From Piscibacillus salipiscarius JCM 13188 (lineage in GTDB: Bacteria > Bacillota > Bacilli > Bacillales > Alkalibacillaceae), in the NCBI RefSeq assembly GCF_001311865.1, contig NZ_BBCD01000010.1:1-64000 (forward strand): a DNA stretch of 64,000 bases. The letters are read 5' to 3'. Below, piece after piece: positions 22,701-36,013 of this stretch (its first letter is position 1; the number at the start of each line of letters is the position of its first letter). The translations under genes were made by a program, and so were the position numbers. The notes beneath the pieces were generated by a model. That model was not told the DNA's origin and ran no database searches. It worked only from the letters and a program-made list of their open reading frames with translations.

Positions 22701-24979
22701 TTAAACTTGTGGACCTTCTGGCTTTTTCTTCTTTCTGTAGTCAACTGGTTTTTTGTCAATATTTTTACCTCTCCATACTAACCAAAGTTGTGCTGCTAGG
22801 AATAGAGAAGAATAAGTACCGGCAATTAAACCAACGATTAACGCGAAAGAGAAATACGTAATGGCCTGAGCCCCAAAGATAAACAGCATTAATGCCGCAA
22901 AACGACCGTTAAAACAGTATTGAAGCTTCTTGCCAGAGTTTGCATTAAACTCTTATTGACAACATCACCTAGCTGTTTAAACGTTTTGACTCGTTTCTCT
23001 AAACGAAGGTTTTCCCTAATCCGATCAAACGTGACAATCGTATCGTTGATCGAATAACCAACAATCGTTAAAATAGCAGCTATTATGACAACGCTAAATT
23101 CAAACTGGAAGATACTAAATAAAGCTAGTATGAAAAAGGCGTCGTGTAATAGTGCAATGATTGCAGTAATGGCAAAGAACAGCTCAAACCTAAAGGCTAC
23201 ATAAATGATAATACCTATAGAAGCATAAATAACAGCTTTAACGGCATTCATCGCAAGTTCCTTACCTACTTTTGGCGTTACTGTACTGACATTTGGTTCG
23301 TTTCCGAACTGATCAACAAAATATGTGTTAATCTCGGCTATTTCTTCCTTACTTAAGACATCTAACCTTGCGATTCCAATCTCTTGGTTATCACCAGCTA
23401 ATACAACTTGTTCAGGTTCATAGCCCAATTGATTAAAGTGTTCTTCAACTTGTTCTGTAGTAAGTGGTTGGTCTGCTAATACTTCTACACGCGATCCACT
23501 TACGAAATCTACACCTAAGTTAAGGCCTCTAAATAACAAGAACCCTGCTCCAATGACGATTAACGCAATAGAGATGATAAAGAATTTTTTTCGGTGTTGT
23601 ACAAAATTAAATGTTTTACCAAAGAAATGTGGTTTGACTTCTTCATTCTTCGCAATGTCATGTATATGATCAGGTTTAACACCAAACCATTTCGGACGTT
23701 TGTTTAAGTACCTGCTCTTAACCCATAGTCCAAGTAAAAGTCTTGATAAGAATACAGCCGTGATAAAACTTAATATAATACTGATGATTAACATTGTCGC
23801 AAACCCTTTAACCGAGCTTGTTCCAAAGACAAATAACACAACTGCTGCTAGTAATGTTGTAATATTAGCATCTAAGATCGTTGCTAAAGAGCGTTTATTA
23901 CCTGCACTAAATGCAGCCTGTATCGATTTACCAGCCTTTAATTCCTCTTTAATCCGTTCATAAGTTATGATGTTAGCATCAACTGCCATACCTACCCCTA
24001 ATACTAACGCAGCAATTCCAGGTAATGTTAATACACCATTGATTAAATTAAAGACGAGTAAAATTAAGAAAATATAAGTTGTCAACGTAATCGATGCGAT
24101 AACACCAGGGAATCGGTAATAAGCAATCATATATAGGAAAATTAAGATAACACCTATGATGCTTGCAAATACCGTTTTATTTAAGGCTTGTTCACCAAAC
24201 TGTGCACCTACTGATACAGAGTAGATTTCTTTAAGGTCTGCTGGAAGAGATCCGGCATTTAATAAGTCAGCAATTTTTTTGGCTTCTTCAACCGTCTCAA
24301 ATCCATCAATCATTAAATCAGTACCAGCTATTGGCTCTCCATTTTTAAACCCAGGCGCGGTTAGAATTTTACCTTGATCAGGCTTATTTATTTCTTCTTC
24401 AAATGTGTTGTCTTTTTCATAATCCATCCATATGACCATTCGCCCATCTGGACCGTATTTTTCAAGAATGGTCGAGGAGACGTCATATAAATTTTCATAT
24501 TCACTGCCTTCAAATTCACTTTTTAGTTGAAGTGTAACAACTGGCAGGTTTGTCTCTGGGTCAAAGTCTTGTTTGGCACTTCCCGAAACAATTTGTGACC
24601 CATCAAAGTAAAATTTATCTTCAGTATCTCTAAATGACAATTTAGCTGTCGTCGCTAAGATCTCTCTTGCTTCATTAGGGTTATCAACACCAGCTAATTG
24701 AACACGGATCCGGTTGTCACCCTCAATATTAATTCGAGGCTCATTGACACCTAGAATATCAACACGTTGATAAAGTGCTTCTACGACTCCATCAAGCATC
24801 TGATCGGTAACTTCTTGACCCTCTTGCTGTGGTTCAACTTCATATAAAAGTTCAAATCCACCTTGAAGGTCTAACCCTAAAGGTATATCTTTCGCAATTG
24901 AATTGGTTGTTGAGCCAATTATGCCACCTAATATGATGACGATTAGAAAAAAGGCTATAATTCGGCCTTTTCTACCCAT
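22701..24979 (-). CDS. secDF: Fused protein translocase subunit SecDF (one frameshift)
   Basis: Membrane component that uses the proton gradient to assist Sec export. SecD part: TM1, periplasmic P1 domain beginning GLDLQGGFELLYEV, then a six-TM block with GVGMAVDANIITYERIKEE; SecF part: VDFVSGSRVEV, then GYSINDTIVTFDRIREN. Start ATG at 24979 with AGGGGGAC. One lost T near 22894 ends the frame 63 residues early; restored it continues FAALMLFIFG to a stop at 22701, about 760 residues. As in B. subtilis, SecD and SecF are one polypeptide. Confidence 0.97.
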
Positions 24980-25012
24980 ATGTATGTCCCCCTACTCTTT
25001 CTGGTAATTTAT

Positions 25013-25306
25013 TTATTTTTGCGGATTATTTAATGCGTCAATTTGTGCCATTAAATCATTGGCTTGCTGGCTTTCAACGGTTAAATAACTCATGTACATA
25101 CTTCCGCTTAAATGTAATATATCTTGAACCACTTGGAACAATGGCAAAGTTCGTTCCTTTTTCCATACTTTTTTCTTTAAGCATTCCCACACTTCATATT
25201 CATTTACACCACTATAACCTAATAATTCTAATTCACTGACTTTACTTTCTAACACATCTTTAATGTATGGTTTCCATACGTCCACATGCTGCACCATTGG
25301 TTCCAA
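25013..25306 (-). CDS. comN: ComN-like post-transcriptional regulator
   Basis: 97 residues, intact, family of B. subtilis ComN/YrzD (Post_transc_reg), which promotes comE mRNA accumulation and binds DivIVA. Conserved stretch YEVWECLKKKVWKKE and the following YMSYLTVE. TTG start at 25306 behind AAAGGGGGG. Position between secDF and spoVB matches B. subtilis. Whether it acts on comE here is inferred. Confidence 0.85.
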   Translation of the reverse strand: MEPMVQHVDVWKPYIKDVLESKVSELELLGYSGVNEYEVWECLKKKVWKKERTLPLFQVVQDILHLSGSMYMSYLTVESQQANDLMAQIDALNNPQK

Positions 25307-25417
25307 GTAAAAAGCCCCCCTTTATTTACTAAAAGTCGATGTCATGACTTGTACACCTTTTAGCATATACATTATTGTACCGAATTTTCATCTTTTTGAG
25401 AAGGTAGGCATTCAGAA

Positions 25418-26961
25418 ATGTCAAAACAAACATTTATTAAAGGTGCTCTAATTTTAATTGTTGCAGGTATGATCAGCCGATTATTAGGCTTTATTAATCG
25501 TATTGTGTTAGCAAGACTTTTAGGTGATGAAGGTGTTGGAGTGTACATGCTAGCCCTCCCAGCACTTTTTCTCATGATCACTCTGTCTCAAATCGGCATT
25601 CCAATCGCTGTATCTAAATTAGTCGCAGAAGCCACCATTCAAAATGACCAGAGGCGCGTTAGAAGAATCTTGTTTATATCCTTTGCCATTACAATAAGTC
25701 TAAGTATTGTGCTAACTATTTTATTTATTCTTTTGGCTCCAATCGTCTCAAACCACTTACTATTAGATGAACGCACCTATATTCCAATGCTAATGATTAG
25801 TCCAATAATTCCAATAATAGCTGTTTCCTCAGTACTCAGAGGTTATTTTCAAGGAAAGCAAAACATGAAACCACAAGCGATTGCTCAAGTGATCGAACAA
25901 GTCATCCGAATTGGACTTGTCTTTACGTTCATCCAGCTGATGCTACCTTATGGAGTCAGTTATGCAGCAGGTGGTGCGATGTTCGCTGTTGTATTAGGAG
26001 AACTCGCTTCATTAGGCTTTATGTATTACTGTTTTAAGACTGACAAACAACGGCCTGTATCTATATTCTTCAAAAACATTTGGATCAACTCAGACAAACT
26101 TTTAACGATATTATGACGATTGCGTTACCGACAGCGGGAACTAGATTAATTGGCTCTGTAACTTATTTCTTAGAACCTATATTTGTATCACAAAGTTTAG
26201 TCATTGCAGGATATACCATTGCTCAAAGTACAGCAGCATATGGTCAGTTAACAGGTTACGTTTTACCACTGCTTCTTCTTCCAACGTTTATTACTCATTC
26301 GTTGTCAGTGGCCTTAATACCTTCTGTAAGTGAGTTTAATGCACTAAATCATCAGAACTCCGTGCACTACAGAATTAGACAAGCTCTAAGGTTATCTTAC
26401 GCCTCTGGTGGGGTTGTTACAATCATCTTTATGTTATTTGCCCATCCAATCTTAAATTAATATACGGAAATGTTAATGGGACCCAGTTCCTCACATTCAT
26501 GGCACCATTCTTCTTACTCTTATATTTCCAAGCACCTTTGCAGGCCGCATTACAGGCACTAAACTATGCAAAACAAGCCATGGTAAACAGTTTAATCGGC
26601 TCAGTTGTTAAATTATCGACCTTGTGGTTACTTGCAACTAAGCCTTCATTCGGAATTGAAGGTGTTGTCATATCAATTATAGTTGGAATATTAGTCGTGA
26701 CACTTTTACATTTTTATAACGCTTTACAAAACCATTAAGTTCTTAATGCCATTTTCATTAATAGCCAAAATGGCTGGATTATTGATCATCATCTATGTAA
26801 TTGGGAATAAACTGCAAGAACTTTGGACAACCGAAACGAATGTGATTCCTTTATTAGCTGCCATTTGTATATTAGTTGGGATCTATTTCATTGGTTTGAT
26901 TGTATTACAAATTGTGTCAAAAGAAGAGTGGGACCAGCTCAAGAAACGAAGTAGACGTTAA
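25418..26961 (+). CDS. spoVB: Stage V sporulation protein B, MurJ/MOP flippase family (frameshifted)
   Basis: Multi-spanning (about 14 TM) polysaccharide-exporter-superfamily protein required for spore cortex synthesis, probably flipping a lipid-linked peptidoglycan precursor. N-terminus KGALILIVAGMISRLLGFINRI is typical. ATG at 25418 with a weak AAGGTAGG site. Breaks near 26085-26110, 26455 and 26742 split the frame; joined, it is about 514 residues versus 518 in B. subtilis. Opposite strand to its neighbours; its stop overlaps the yrbG stop. Confidence 0.93.
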
Positions 26962-27600
26962 TCTTTAAAATCAAGAAACAACTTATTATTAGACCCTATT
27001 TGAGCAAGTGAAATATGTTTAATATCATGAATTCCTTTATTCCTTAACATTTGATAAAAATCTTCTTCTGTTAAATCAAACGCCTGAAGACCATTTTTTT
27101 TGAAGCTCACCGTCAATCACGATTGGTTCGATTGAAGACGGTGGGTTATCTTTTTTTTCAAACACAGAAAGCTTGCCACTCGTCTCAAGAATGGCAAGCT
27201 CAACCTCTCCAATATCAATGACCCCATTTTCACGTAGTTGCACTAACAAATCATCCATATTATAACGCTGCTTTTTCATTTCACGTTCGTCAATATTTCC
27301 ATTATTAATAATAATGGATGGACGCCCATCTAAAAACTCTCGAATCCTAGTACTTTTTAAAGAAACGTATGCACTAATCAACTGAACGATTAACAGGACA
27401 GCCATAGGTGTTAGTAGGAGTAAAAATGATTGATCAGTGTTTTCTACAGAGAAAATGGCAATCTCAGCTAATAAAACAAAAACAACTAAGTCCATAATAC
27501 TCAATTCACCAATTTCTCTCTTACCCATTAATCTGAAAACGATGAAAATGGCGATATATATTCCTAGTGTTCTTAAAGTCAGTGCCCAAATATCAACCAT
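26958..27600 (-). CDS. yrbG: DUF421 family membrane protein YrbG (frameshifted)
   Basis: Three N-terminal TM segments (TLRTLGIYIAIFIVFRLMGKREIGEL, then two more) followed by the cytosolic DUF421 domain with IINNGNID and the MDDLLVQLRENG stretch. YetF/YdfS relatives are spore-membrane or hypothetical proteins. The frame ends at 27076; an eight-A run at 27093-27100 seems one base too long. With seven it continues NGLQAFDLTEEDFYQML to a stop at 26958, about 214 residues. ATG at 27600. The stop overlaps the spoVB stop by 4 bases, tail to tail. Confidence 0.88.
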
Positions 27601-27671
27601 TACCTTTTGCCACCCTTTAAGTGTAGTAACCTTTATTTTAACCCAGGTGACAAAGAGTATGCAGGACAGGT

Positions 27672-28954
27672 TTATAAGAAGTAACGTAATAATATATAAA
27701 CTGTTGAAAGAACTAAGGATAATAAGACAATCATGAGTCCATAAAACATAAACTTAATAAAGTGTATTTTCTCACCATGAGTACTTGCAATTCCGGCTAC
27801 AACGACATTAGCTGAAGCACCTAATAATGAACCATTACCGCCCAAGCATGCCCCGAGTGCTAGTGCCCACCATAAAGGATCAATGGGTTTTACACCAAAA
27901 GATTGAAACTCTTCTATGACTGGAATCATCGACGCAACATACGGAATGTTATCAACAAAACCCGAAAGAATCCCTGCAGACCATAAAATAACGAGTGATG
28001 ACGTTAATGATTCTCCTTCCGTCCAGTCTATGAATGTATAAGCAATCTGATCTATAATTCCAGCCTTCTCTAGTCCCCCTACTAGGACAAATAAACCTAC
28101 GAAGAAAAATAAGGTAGTCCACTCAACTTTTTGAAAAACAATGTCACTTGACTCGTCATTTTCAGAGATTAATAACATTAACAGTGCAGACAAGATCGCT
28201 ATAGTAGTTAATTCTATATGCAAAAACCGTGCAGGGTAAATGCAATGATCGTTAATAGTAAAATAGTAAGCGATTGATATAAAAGCGGTGTCACTTTAAG
28301 TGATTCTGATGGATTAAGTTTATGAATAAGTTCTAATTCAACAGACTTACTTTTTGATAGAGAATTTCTAAACATCACGTACAGAAGGAACATGGTAAAC
28401 GTGTGAATAATGACAACAATAGGTCCTAGATGGATTAAAAAATCAAGAAAATCAAAATATGGTACAGCTTGACCTATCATAATATTGGTGGATCCCCGAT
28501 CATCGTTGCAGTCCCACCAACATTGGAGCTAATGATCACATTAACTAAGTATGGAAATGCTCTTAAGTTCAATTGTTTAATCATATGAAGTAATACAGGT
28601 ACTAACAATAAAACAGTCGTTACATTATCAAGTAGTGCAGAACCAACAGCTGTTAAAATCCCAATCCAGAAAAACAACGCAACAGGTTTTCCGCTTACAC
28701 GTTTGATCATCCATAGTGCAATAAATTCAAATATACCAGTCCTTTGAGTTATGGAAATCATGACCATCATTGAAAATAATAAGGCAATCGTACTCCAATC
28801 CACATATGAGGATAACGCTTCATCCCAGGAAAAAAACGCCAAAAAGAACCATTAATGCTGCTCCAGTTGCCGCTATGAGAGCTCTATTGATCTTGTCCAA
28901 TAAAAGAAAGATATAACTAATTACAAAAATTGATACAACAATCATCGCTTCCAT
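27672..28954 (-). CDS. ArsB/NhaD-type (SLC13-like) anion or Na+/H+ permease (frameshifted)
   Basis: Integral membrane protein of the ion-transporter superfamily, about 11-12 TM. Repeated signature segments are visible: SALLDNVTTVLLLVPV, SNVGGTATMIGDPPN and, in the second half, FVDNIPYVASMIPV and CLGGNGSLLGASANVV. This duplicated pattern is shared by ArsB arsenite pumps, NhaD antiporters and citrate-type carriers, so the substrate is open. Start ATG at 28954 behind AAAGGAGAA. Lost bases near 28835, 28487 and 28218 break it; joined it is about 427 residues. It is not at this place in B. subtilis, so it is an accessory insertion between yrbG and yrzE. Confidence 0.85.
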
Positions 28955-29074
28955 GATCTAATTCTCCTTTACGGTTTGTCCCTTACAAATAAATACGTCT
29001 TTTCTTGGTCAAACATGCATATTTTATATTAGACAAGTTGCCAATTGGGCGTATTTTCATAAGGAGGGAATAAA

Positions 29075-29449
29075 ATGGGTGAGCGAATGAAAGCTAGTTT
29101 CATAGGTGTCGTAGCAGTTATCGGTTTAATGTTACTTGGAAGTCTGATCATCGCATTAATTGTTAACTTTATGGACTTTTCAAAATCTGGATTTCAGTGG
29201 TTAAGTTTTATCGTCAGCGTACTAATACTTATGGTAGGTGGTTTTATAGGAGGAAGAAAAACAGAAGAAAAAGGCTGGTTAACAGGAGCAATCGTAGGAG
29301 TCATCTATATTATTGGTATTATGCTGTATCAATTCCTAGCACAAAATTCTTGGATCTATTCAAATCAAATGTTGTACTTCTTAATTTTCGTACTAGCTGC
29401 AGTCGTTGGTGGTATGTTTGGAGTTAACTTAAAGAAAGCGACAAATTAA
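29075..29449 (+). CDS. yrzE: TIGR04086 family membrane protein YrzE
   Basis: 124 residues, intact, four predicted TM segments with Gly-rich cores (GGFIGGRKTEEKGWLTGAIVG). Small conserved bacillar membrane protein of unknown function found next to yajC. ATG at 29075 behind AAGGAGGG. Transcribed opposite to yajC, with a shared bidirectional terminator between them. Confidence 0.85.
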   Translation: MGERMKASFIGVVAVIGLMLLGSLIIALIVNFMDFSKSGFQWLSFIVSVLILMVGGFIGGRKTEEKGWLTGAIVGVIYIIGIMLYQFLAQNSWIYSNQMLYFLIFVLAAVVGGMFGVNLKKATN

Positions 29450-29455
29450 AGAAAT

Positions 29456-29490
29456 GAAAAAAGAGCCGCTCAATCAGAGTCGGCTCTTTT
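29456..29490. terminator. Bidirectional terminator between yrzE and yajC
   Basis: Stem aaaagagccg / cggctctttt with A-run on the left and T-run on the right, so it can work for both converging genes. Confidence 0.85.
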
Positions 29491-29492
29491 GA

Positions 29493-29758
29493 TTAGCTAG
29501 ACTGAACGACTTCACGCACAGCTGAACGATCGTATGTAAGTTTCGTTCCATCATGTACTTCTAGAACTAATGTGCCTTCATCTAAAGCATGTACAGTACC
29601 ATGAAGACCACCAATTGTTATGATACGATCTCCCTTTTGTAGGTTTGTTTGCATCTCTCTAACTTGCTTTTGGCGCTTCTGTTGCGGACGAATCAAAATT
29701 AACCAAAATAACAAATAAATAACACTATAGGTAATATGCTTCCCACGATGCCTTCCAT
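29493..29758 (-). CDS. yajC: Preprotein translocase subunit YajC (one frameshift)
   Basis: Small SecDF-associated membrane protein (YrbF). One N-terminal TM, then IRPQQKRQKQ and the C-terminal domain KGDRIITIGGLHGTV. ATG at 29758 (MEGIVGSILPI). The frame breaks within the TM; one T added near 29716-29725 gives VLFILLFWLILIRPQQ, about 88 residues as usual. It follows tgt by 15 bases, the conserved queA-tgt-yajC order. Confidence 0.93.
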
Positions 29759-29773
29759 TACAATTCCTCCTTT

Positions 29774-31959
<2,186 letters not shown>

Positions 31960-31975
31960 GTTGTATCCCTTCCCT

Positions 31976-32173
31976 CTATCTAAACCTACCAATGACAAAG
32001 AATATTAAACTTAATATAATACTGATGACGATGGAAGTCACGATTGGAAAATATACGGTTGTATTCCCTTTTTTAAACGTTATATCTCCTGGTAGCTTTC
32101 CGATAAAACTCCAAGAAAAACCTACAATGATCAAAACGATCCCAACTGTCACCAAAACTTTACCAAAATCCAT
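31976..32173 (-). CDS. yrzS: DUF2905 family membrane protein YrzS
   Basis: 65 residues, two TM segments separated by [18 protein letters not shown], the DUF2905 signature. Function unknown. ATG at 32173 directly follows the ruvB stop (TAA then ATG), so it is translationally coupled to ruvB. Same position as in B. subtilis. Confidence 0.88.
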   Translation of the reverse strand: MDFGKVLVTVGIVLIIVGFSWSFIGKLPGDITFKKGNTTVYFPIVTSIVISIILSLIFFVIGRFR

Positions 32174-33171
32174 TTACGGCTGAACCTCCCGGTCAAAGTG
32201 TTCATAAGCCTTAATTGTTGCCACACGCCCTCTTGGAGTTCGCTGTATAAAACCTTGTTGAAGTAGAAATGGCTCATACACATCTTCAATCGTTTGCGAC
32301 TCTTCACCAATGGTTGCAGAAATGGTGTCTAACCCCACAGGACCACCTTGGAATTTATCGATAATACCTAATAAATACTTGTGATCTATGTGATCTAAAC
32401 CGGCCACATCCACCTGAAGCATTGATAATGCCTTTTGTGTCGTCTCAAATGTAATGGAAGACTCTTCTCTAACCTGCGCAATATCCCTTACTCGTTTTAA
32501 TAACCTGTTTGCTATACGAGGTGTTCCTCGTGAACGAGAAGCAATTTCATTCGCTGCATCTTCATTAATTCCAATTTCAAATATATCAGCAGTTCTCTTT
32601 ATAATCATGCTCAATTCTTCCATATTATAAAACTCTAATCGGCTTAATACACCAAAACGATCACGAAGAGGTGCTGATAGTAAACCGGCGCGAGTTGTTG
32701 CTCCAACTAATGTAAACGGCGGAAGTTCTAACCTAACTGATCTTGCTTCAGAACCTTGTCCAATCACAATATCTAAAACAAAATCTTCCATCGCCGGATA
32801 TAATATTTCCTCAACTGAACGCGGCAGACGATGAATCTCATCAATGAATAAGACATCACCCGCTTCTAAAGAAGAAAGTATAGCAGCTAAATCCCCCGCT
32901 CTCTCAATGGCAGGACCAGACGTTGTTCTAAACTGAACCCCCATTTCATTTGCGATAATGGAAGCCATGGTTGTTTTCCCTAATCCAGGGGGTCCGTACA
33001 ATAACACATGATCTAGAGGTTCTTCACGCATTTTCGCCGCTTCAATAAAATACTTAAGTTTTCTTTAGTTTTGGATTGTCCAATATATTGCGCCAGCATG
33101 GTAGGACGCAAACTTTGTTCAACAGCTTGATCATGGTGCTGAAGTTCACCAGAGACCATTCGATCATCCAT
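32174..33171 (-). CDS. ruvB: Holliday junction helicase RuvB (one frameshift)
   Basis: AAA+ motor for branch migration. Walker [10 protein letters not shown], Walker [11 protein letters not shown], sensor GATTRAGLL, arginine finger region LRDRFG, and the winged-helix tail [16 protein letters not shown] at 33171 ([11 protein letters not shown]). One lost A near 33058 breaks the frame after QSKTKENL; restored, it is about 333 residues. It follows ruvA by 14 bases. Confidence 0.97.
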
Positions 33172-33185
33172 TTATTTCACCTACT

Positions 33186-33794
33186 TTAACGCATTAATAG
33201 CTGTAAGCCTTTTTTCACAACATCATCAGTCGAACTAGCATCAAAAGCTTTTAGTTGATTTGATACACGATTAACTTCTTTAGATGAGTAACCTAATGCC
33301 TTTAACGCTTCAATAGCTTCATCATAATATTCGCTCTGACCTGAACCGACGACATGTACATCAATTGTGTCGGTTTCAACGGTTACTGTCATCCATTCAC
33401 TAACCTTACCTTTTAGGTCCAAAATAATTTGGCGAGCCGTTTTCTTACCAACACCAGGATATTGTGTGATAAACTTCTCATCTTCACGTTCGATGGCGAG
33501 CGCAAAGTCATTCACACTTGTTTGTCCTACAATATTCATGGCATGTTTAGGCCCTATACCTGATACATTTAATAATTTCTTAAATAATTCTTTTTCTTCC
33601 TCTTTTTTAAACCCATATAATAACTGAGCATCTTCTCTTACATGTAAATATGTATAAACTTTAACTTGTTGGTTAAGTTCAGATTGAAAACGATACGGAT
33701 TGGCGCTTAATAACTCGTAACCTATTCCCATGACATCAATAACTAAATAATCGTCTTTGATCTCAACTAATTCCCCTTTTATATACGAATACAT
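33186..33794 (-). CDS. ruvA: Holliday junction DNA-binding protein RuvA
   Basis: Binds Holliday junctions and loads RuvB. 202 residues, intact. N-terminal OB domain (MYSYIKGELVEI), two helix-hairpin-helix motifs (LLNVSGIGPKHAMNI, QYPGVGKKTARQIILDLK), C-terminal RuvB-binding domain (EAIEALKALGYSSKEV). ATG at 33794 with GGAGG. Confidence 0.97.
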   Translation of the reverse strand: MYSYIKGELVEIKDDYLVIDVMGIGYELLSANPYRFQSELNQQVKVYTYLHVREDAQLLYGFKKEEEKELFKKLLNVSGIGPKHAMNIVGQTSVNDFALAIEREDEKFITQYPGVGKKTARQIILDLKGKVSEWMTVTVETDTIDVHVVGSGQSEYYDEAIEALKALGYSSKEVNRVSNQLKAFDASSTDDVVKKGLQLLMR

Positions 33795-33865
33795 AACGTC
33801 CTCCTATGAACAAACGTCTATTCACATTTTAACATGATTTAAAACATAAAGAGAATAAATGTGAA

Positions 33866-33892
33866 AACCTCCCCCGAGCGGAGAGGTTTCAT
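33866..33892 (-). terminator. Terminator after yebC
   Basis: Stem aacctctccg / cgggggaggtt (with G-U or mismatches) just past the yebC stop and followed by TTTT on the minus strand. Confidence 0.7.
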
Positions 33893-33902
33893 TAAAAGTT
33901 AG

Positions 33903-34620
33903 CTATTGCATATTGTGATGCACTTCTTGAACATCATCTAAATCCTCTAACATATCCATCATTTTTTCCATTTTGGACTGTTTATCTTCATCTAAATCTG
34001 TATAGGTGTCAGGAAACATAGAAAGCTCAGCAATTTCAAGAGGATATGATTCTTTTAACGTATTTTTTACATTTTCGAAATCATCTACGGTTGTGTAGAT
34101 TTCATATACTTCATCAGTTGATTCAATTTCCTCACAGCCAACTTCAATAACTTCTAGCATAAATTCTTCCTCGTCAGATTCAATATCGTCACGTTTGATC
34201 ACGATATATCCTTTTCGGTGGAACATAAAAGATACGCAACCATTTTCCCCAAGGTTTCCATCATGCTTTGAAAAGGCGTGACGAACTTCCGAAGCTGTAC
34301 GGTTTTATTATCCGTTAGCGCTTCTACCATCACAGCTACGCCGCCTGGACCATATCCCTCATAAACGATTTCTTCATAGTTTTCCCCATCAACGTTTCCT
34401 GTTGCTTTATTAATAGCCCGTTCAATATTATCATTAGGCATATTATTGGCTTTAGCTTTATCAATAGCAAGACGCAATGCTGAATTTGTTTCTAAATCAC
34501 TGCCACCTTGCTTTGCAGCCACATAGATTTCTTTTGCTAATTTCATAAAATTTTCCCGCGTTTAGCATCTTTCGCATTCTTTTTATGCTTAATATTATGC
34601 CACTTTGAATGACCTGCCAT
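33903..34620 (-). CDS. yebC: YebC/PmpR family protein (two frameshifts)
   Basis: Conserved 240-residue protein family, viewed as transcription regulators or as ribosome-associated factors that relieve stalling at proline runs. N-terminus [18 protein letters not shown], then [12 protein letters not shown]-type block ([15 protein letters not shown]). ATG at 34620 with GGGGAGTGAG. Lost bases near 34553 (T) and 34308 (A) break it; restored parts read RGKIFMKLAK and [16 protein letters not shown]. Reconstructed length of about 239 residues. Confidence 0.94.
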
Positions 34621-34644
34621 CGTTTCTCACTCCCCTAAAAACAA

Positions 34645-35402
34645 TTACTTAACAAGATCATAGACACTATATATTTTACCATTTTCGATTTCAGATGGTT
34701 TTCCAATTAATTCTGTAAGGATATCAGCTACTTCTTTAGGACTTCTTAACTTACCTTCTTCTTTATACTGTTTAAATTGATCGACTAATTTAAACTGATC
34801 TTCATCTGAATTGCGAATTTCTTCCTGCATACTTGTATCCATTATACCAGGACTAAAGGCGATGTGAAGATCTTTTGAGCCTGCCTCCTCTGCTTCTAGT
34901 GCAGATGTTTGTGTGTACATATTTACAGCAGATTTTGTTGAGCAATACGCGTTCCAACCATACATAGGTCGTTCCCCTGCACCTGATGACACATTAACAA
35001 CAAATAAGCGTTCTGTATTAATATGTTTTTTCATCGTGTTAACAATAATCATTAAAGCTGTAAGATTAACTGAGATATGTTTTGCTATATCGTGATTCTC
35101 AATTGCACCTACAGGACCTATCGGATTTACCATGCCTGCGTTATTAACAATTAGTAGTTCTTCTAATTCATCTTTATGTAATTTTGTAACGATCTCATGT
35201 AAGACATCATTTAATTTCTCTAAATCACTTAAATCACAAGAGTGGTGATAATAAGATTGTCTGTTTTCATTAGCTAAATTTTTAAGTTCATTCGTTTTCG
35301 TTTTCTTGAAATAGTAAATAAATTGTACCCTTTAACCAATAAATTTTTAGCTGTTTCTTCTCCTAAACCTCTTGATGCCCCTGTTACGATTGCAAATTTC
35401 AT
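34645..35402 (-). CDS. SDR-family oxidoreductase, YueD/benzil-reductase-like (frameshifted)
   Basis: Short-chain dehydrogenase with a Rossmann fold: NADP(H)-type motif TGASRGLGEE at the N-terminus, NNAG-like region near 35140, catalytic Ser in VNVSSGAGE and Tyr-Lys in YCSTKSAVN. The end SPGIMDTSMQEEIR and the size (about 252 residues) resemble sepiapterin-reductase-like YueD, a benzil reductase of B. subtilis, but the natural substrate is unknown. ATG at 35402 behind GGGGGAAATG. Breaks near 35290 and 35140. It is not part of the B. subtilis ruvA-safA interval, so it is an accessory gene. Confidence 0.85.
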
Positions 35403-35421
35403 ATTCATTTCCCCCATTTCA

Positions 35422-35961
35422 TTATGTAGACGAAAAGGAGTAAACCTCCTTTTCGTTAATCCTTTTACGATCTTCAATACGATTATGAAACTCTTCATCC
35501 ACATTAATGGATATATCTGTTCTACCAGTTATATTTTCTACTACTTCTTTTACTTTTTCAATAGCTTCTTCTTCTTCAACTCGACTTGCTATGGCTATCG
35601 AGACATAAATTTGCCCCTCTGTTACAGCGACACCAGCTTCCCTAATCTCACGTAAGTTTCTTAATTCATAATATATTTGACGGTTTTGTTCATTTTGTTT
35701 TTGAAATTTTTTATCCCTTATTCTCTCACTGTTATCTGTATTTCCTAATGATTCTTCAGTCTGACGCTGCTTATAATATTCATAAGCATTCGGATACATA
35801 TTATAACGTATTTTCTCTTCCGTTGATGGCTCTTGTTGCTGGTCAAACTGAATCTGCGTTGTTTCTTCACCGTCTGAGATACTTTCGTCTTTATTAGGGT
35901 TGACAAAGGTACAAGCACCTAACAGAACTAAACTCATTAAAAGGACCCATTTTTTAAACAA
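35422..35961 (-). CDS. YhcN/YlaJ-family sporulation lipoprotein, CoxA-like
   Basis: Lipoprotein signal: short basic start, hydrophobic core and lipobox LLGAC near residue 17, then a low-complexity acidic linker and the YhcN/YlaJ domain (VAVTEGQIYVSIAIASRVE, followed by a helix EAIEKVKEVVENITGR). The position between yebC and safA corresponds to B. subtilis coxA, a spore cortex protein of this family. TTG at 35961 is chosen because GGAGGTG is well spaced; ATG at 35976 overlaps that site. About 179 residues. Confidence 0.8.
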   Translation of the reverse strand: MFKKWVLLMSLVLLGACTFVNPNKDESISDGEETTQIQFDQQQEPSTEEKIRYNMYPNAYEYYKQRQTEESLGNTDNSERIRDKKFQKQNEQNRQIYYELRNLREIREAGVAVTEGQIYVSIAIASRVEEEEAIEKVKEVVENITGRTDISINVDEEFHNRIEDRKRINEKEVYSFSST

Positions 35962-36013
35962 TGAAAACACCTCCATATTCATTAGTTTGAAATAAGAGGT
36001 GTTTCTCATTCGT

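Noticed and set aside
25360-25375. SigE promoter for spoVB (TATACATT)
   Set aside because: The -10-like match has no acceptable -35 partner, so it is not listed as a feature.
29197-29427. Second frame inside yrzE
   Set aside because: Unusual composition (Arg/Tyr/Trp-rich) and overlap with the well-supported yrzE.
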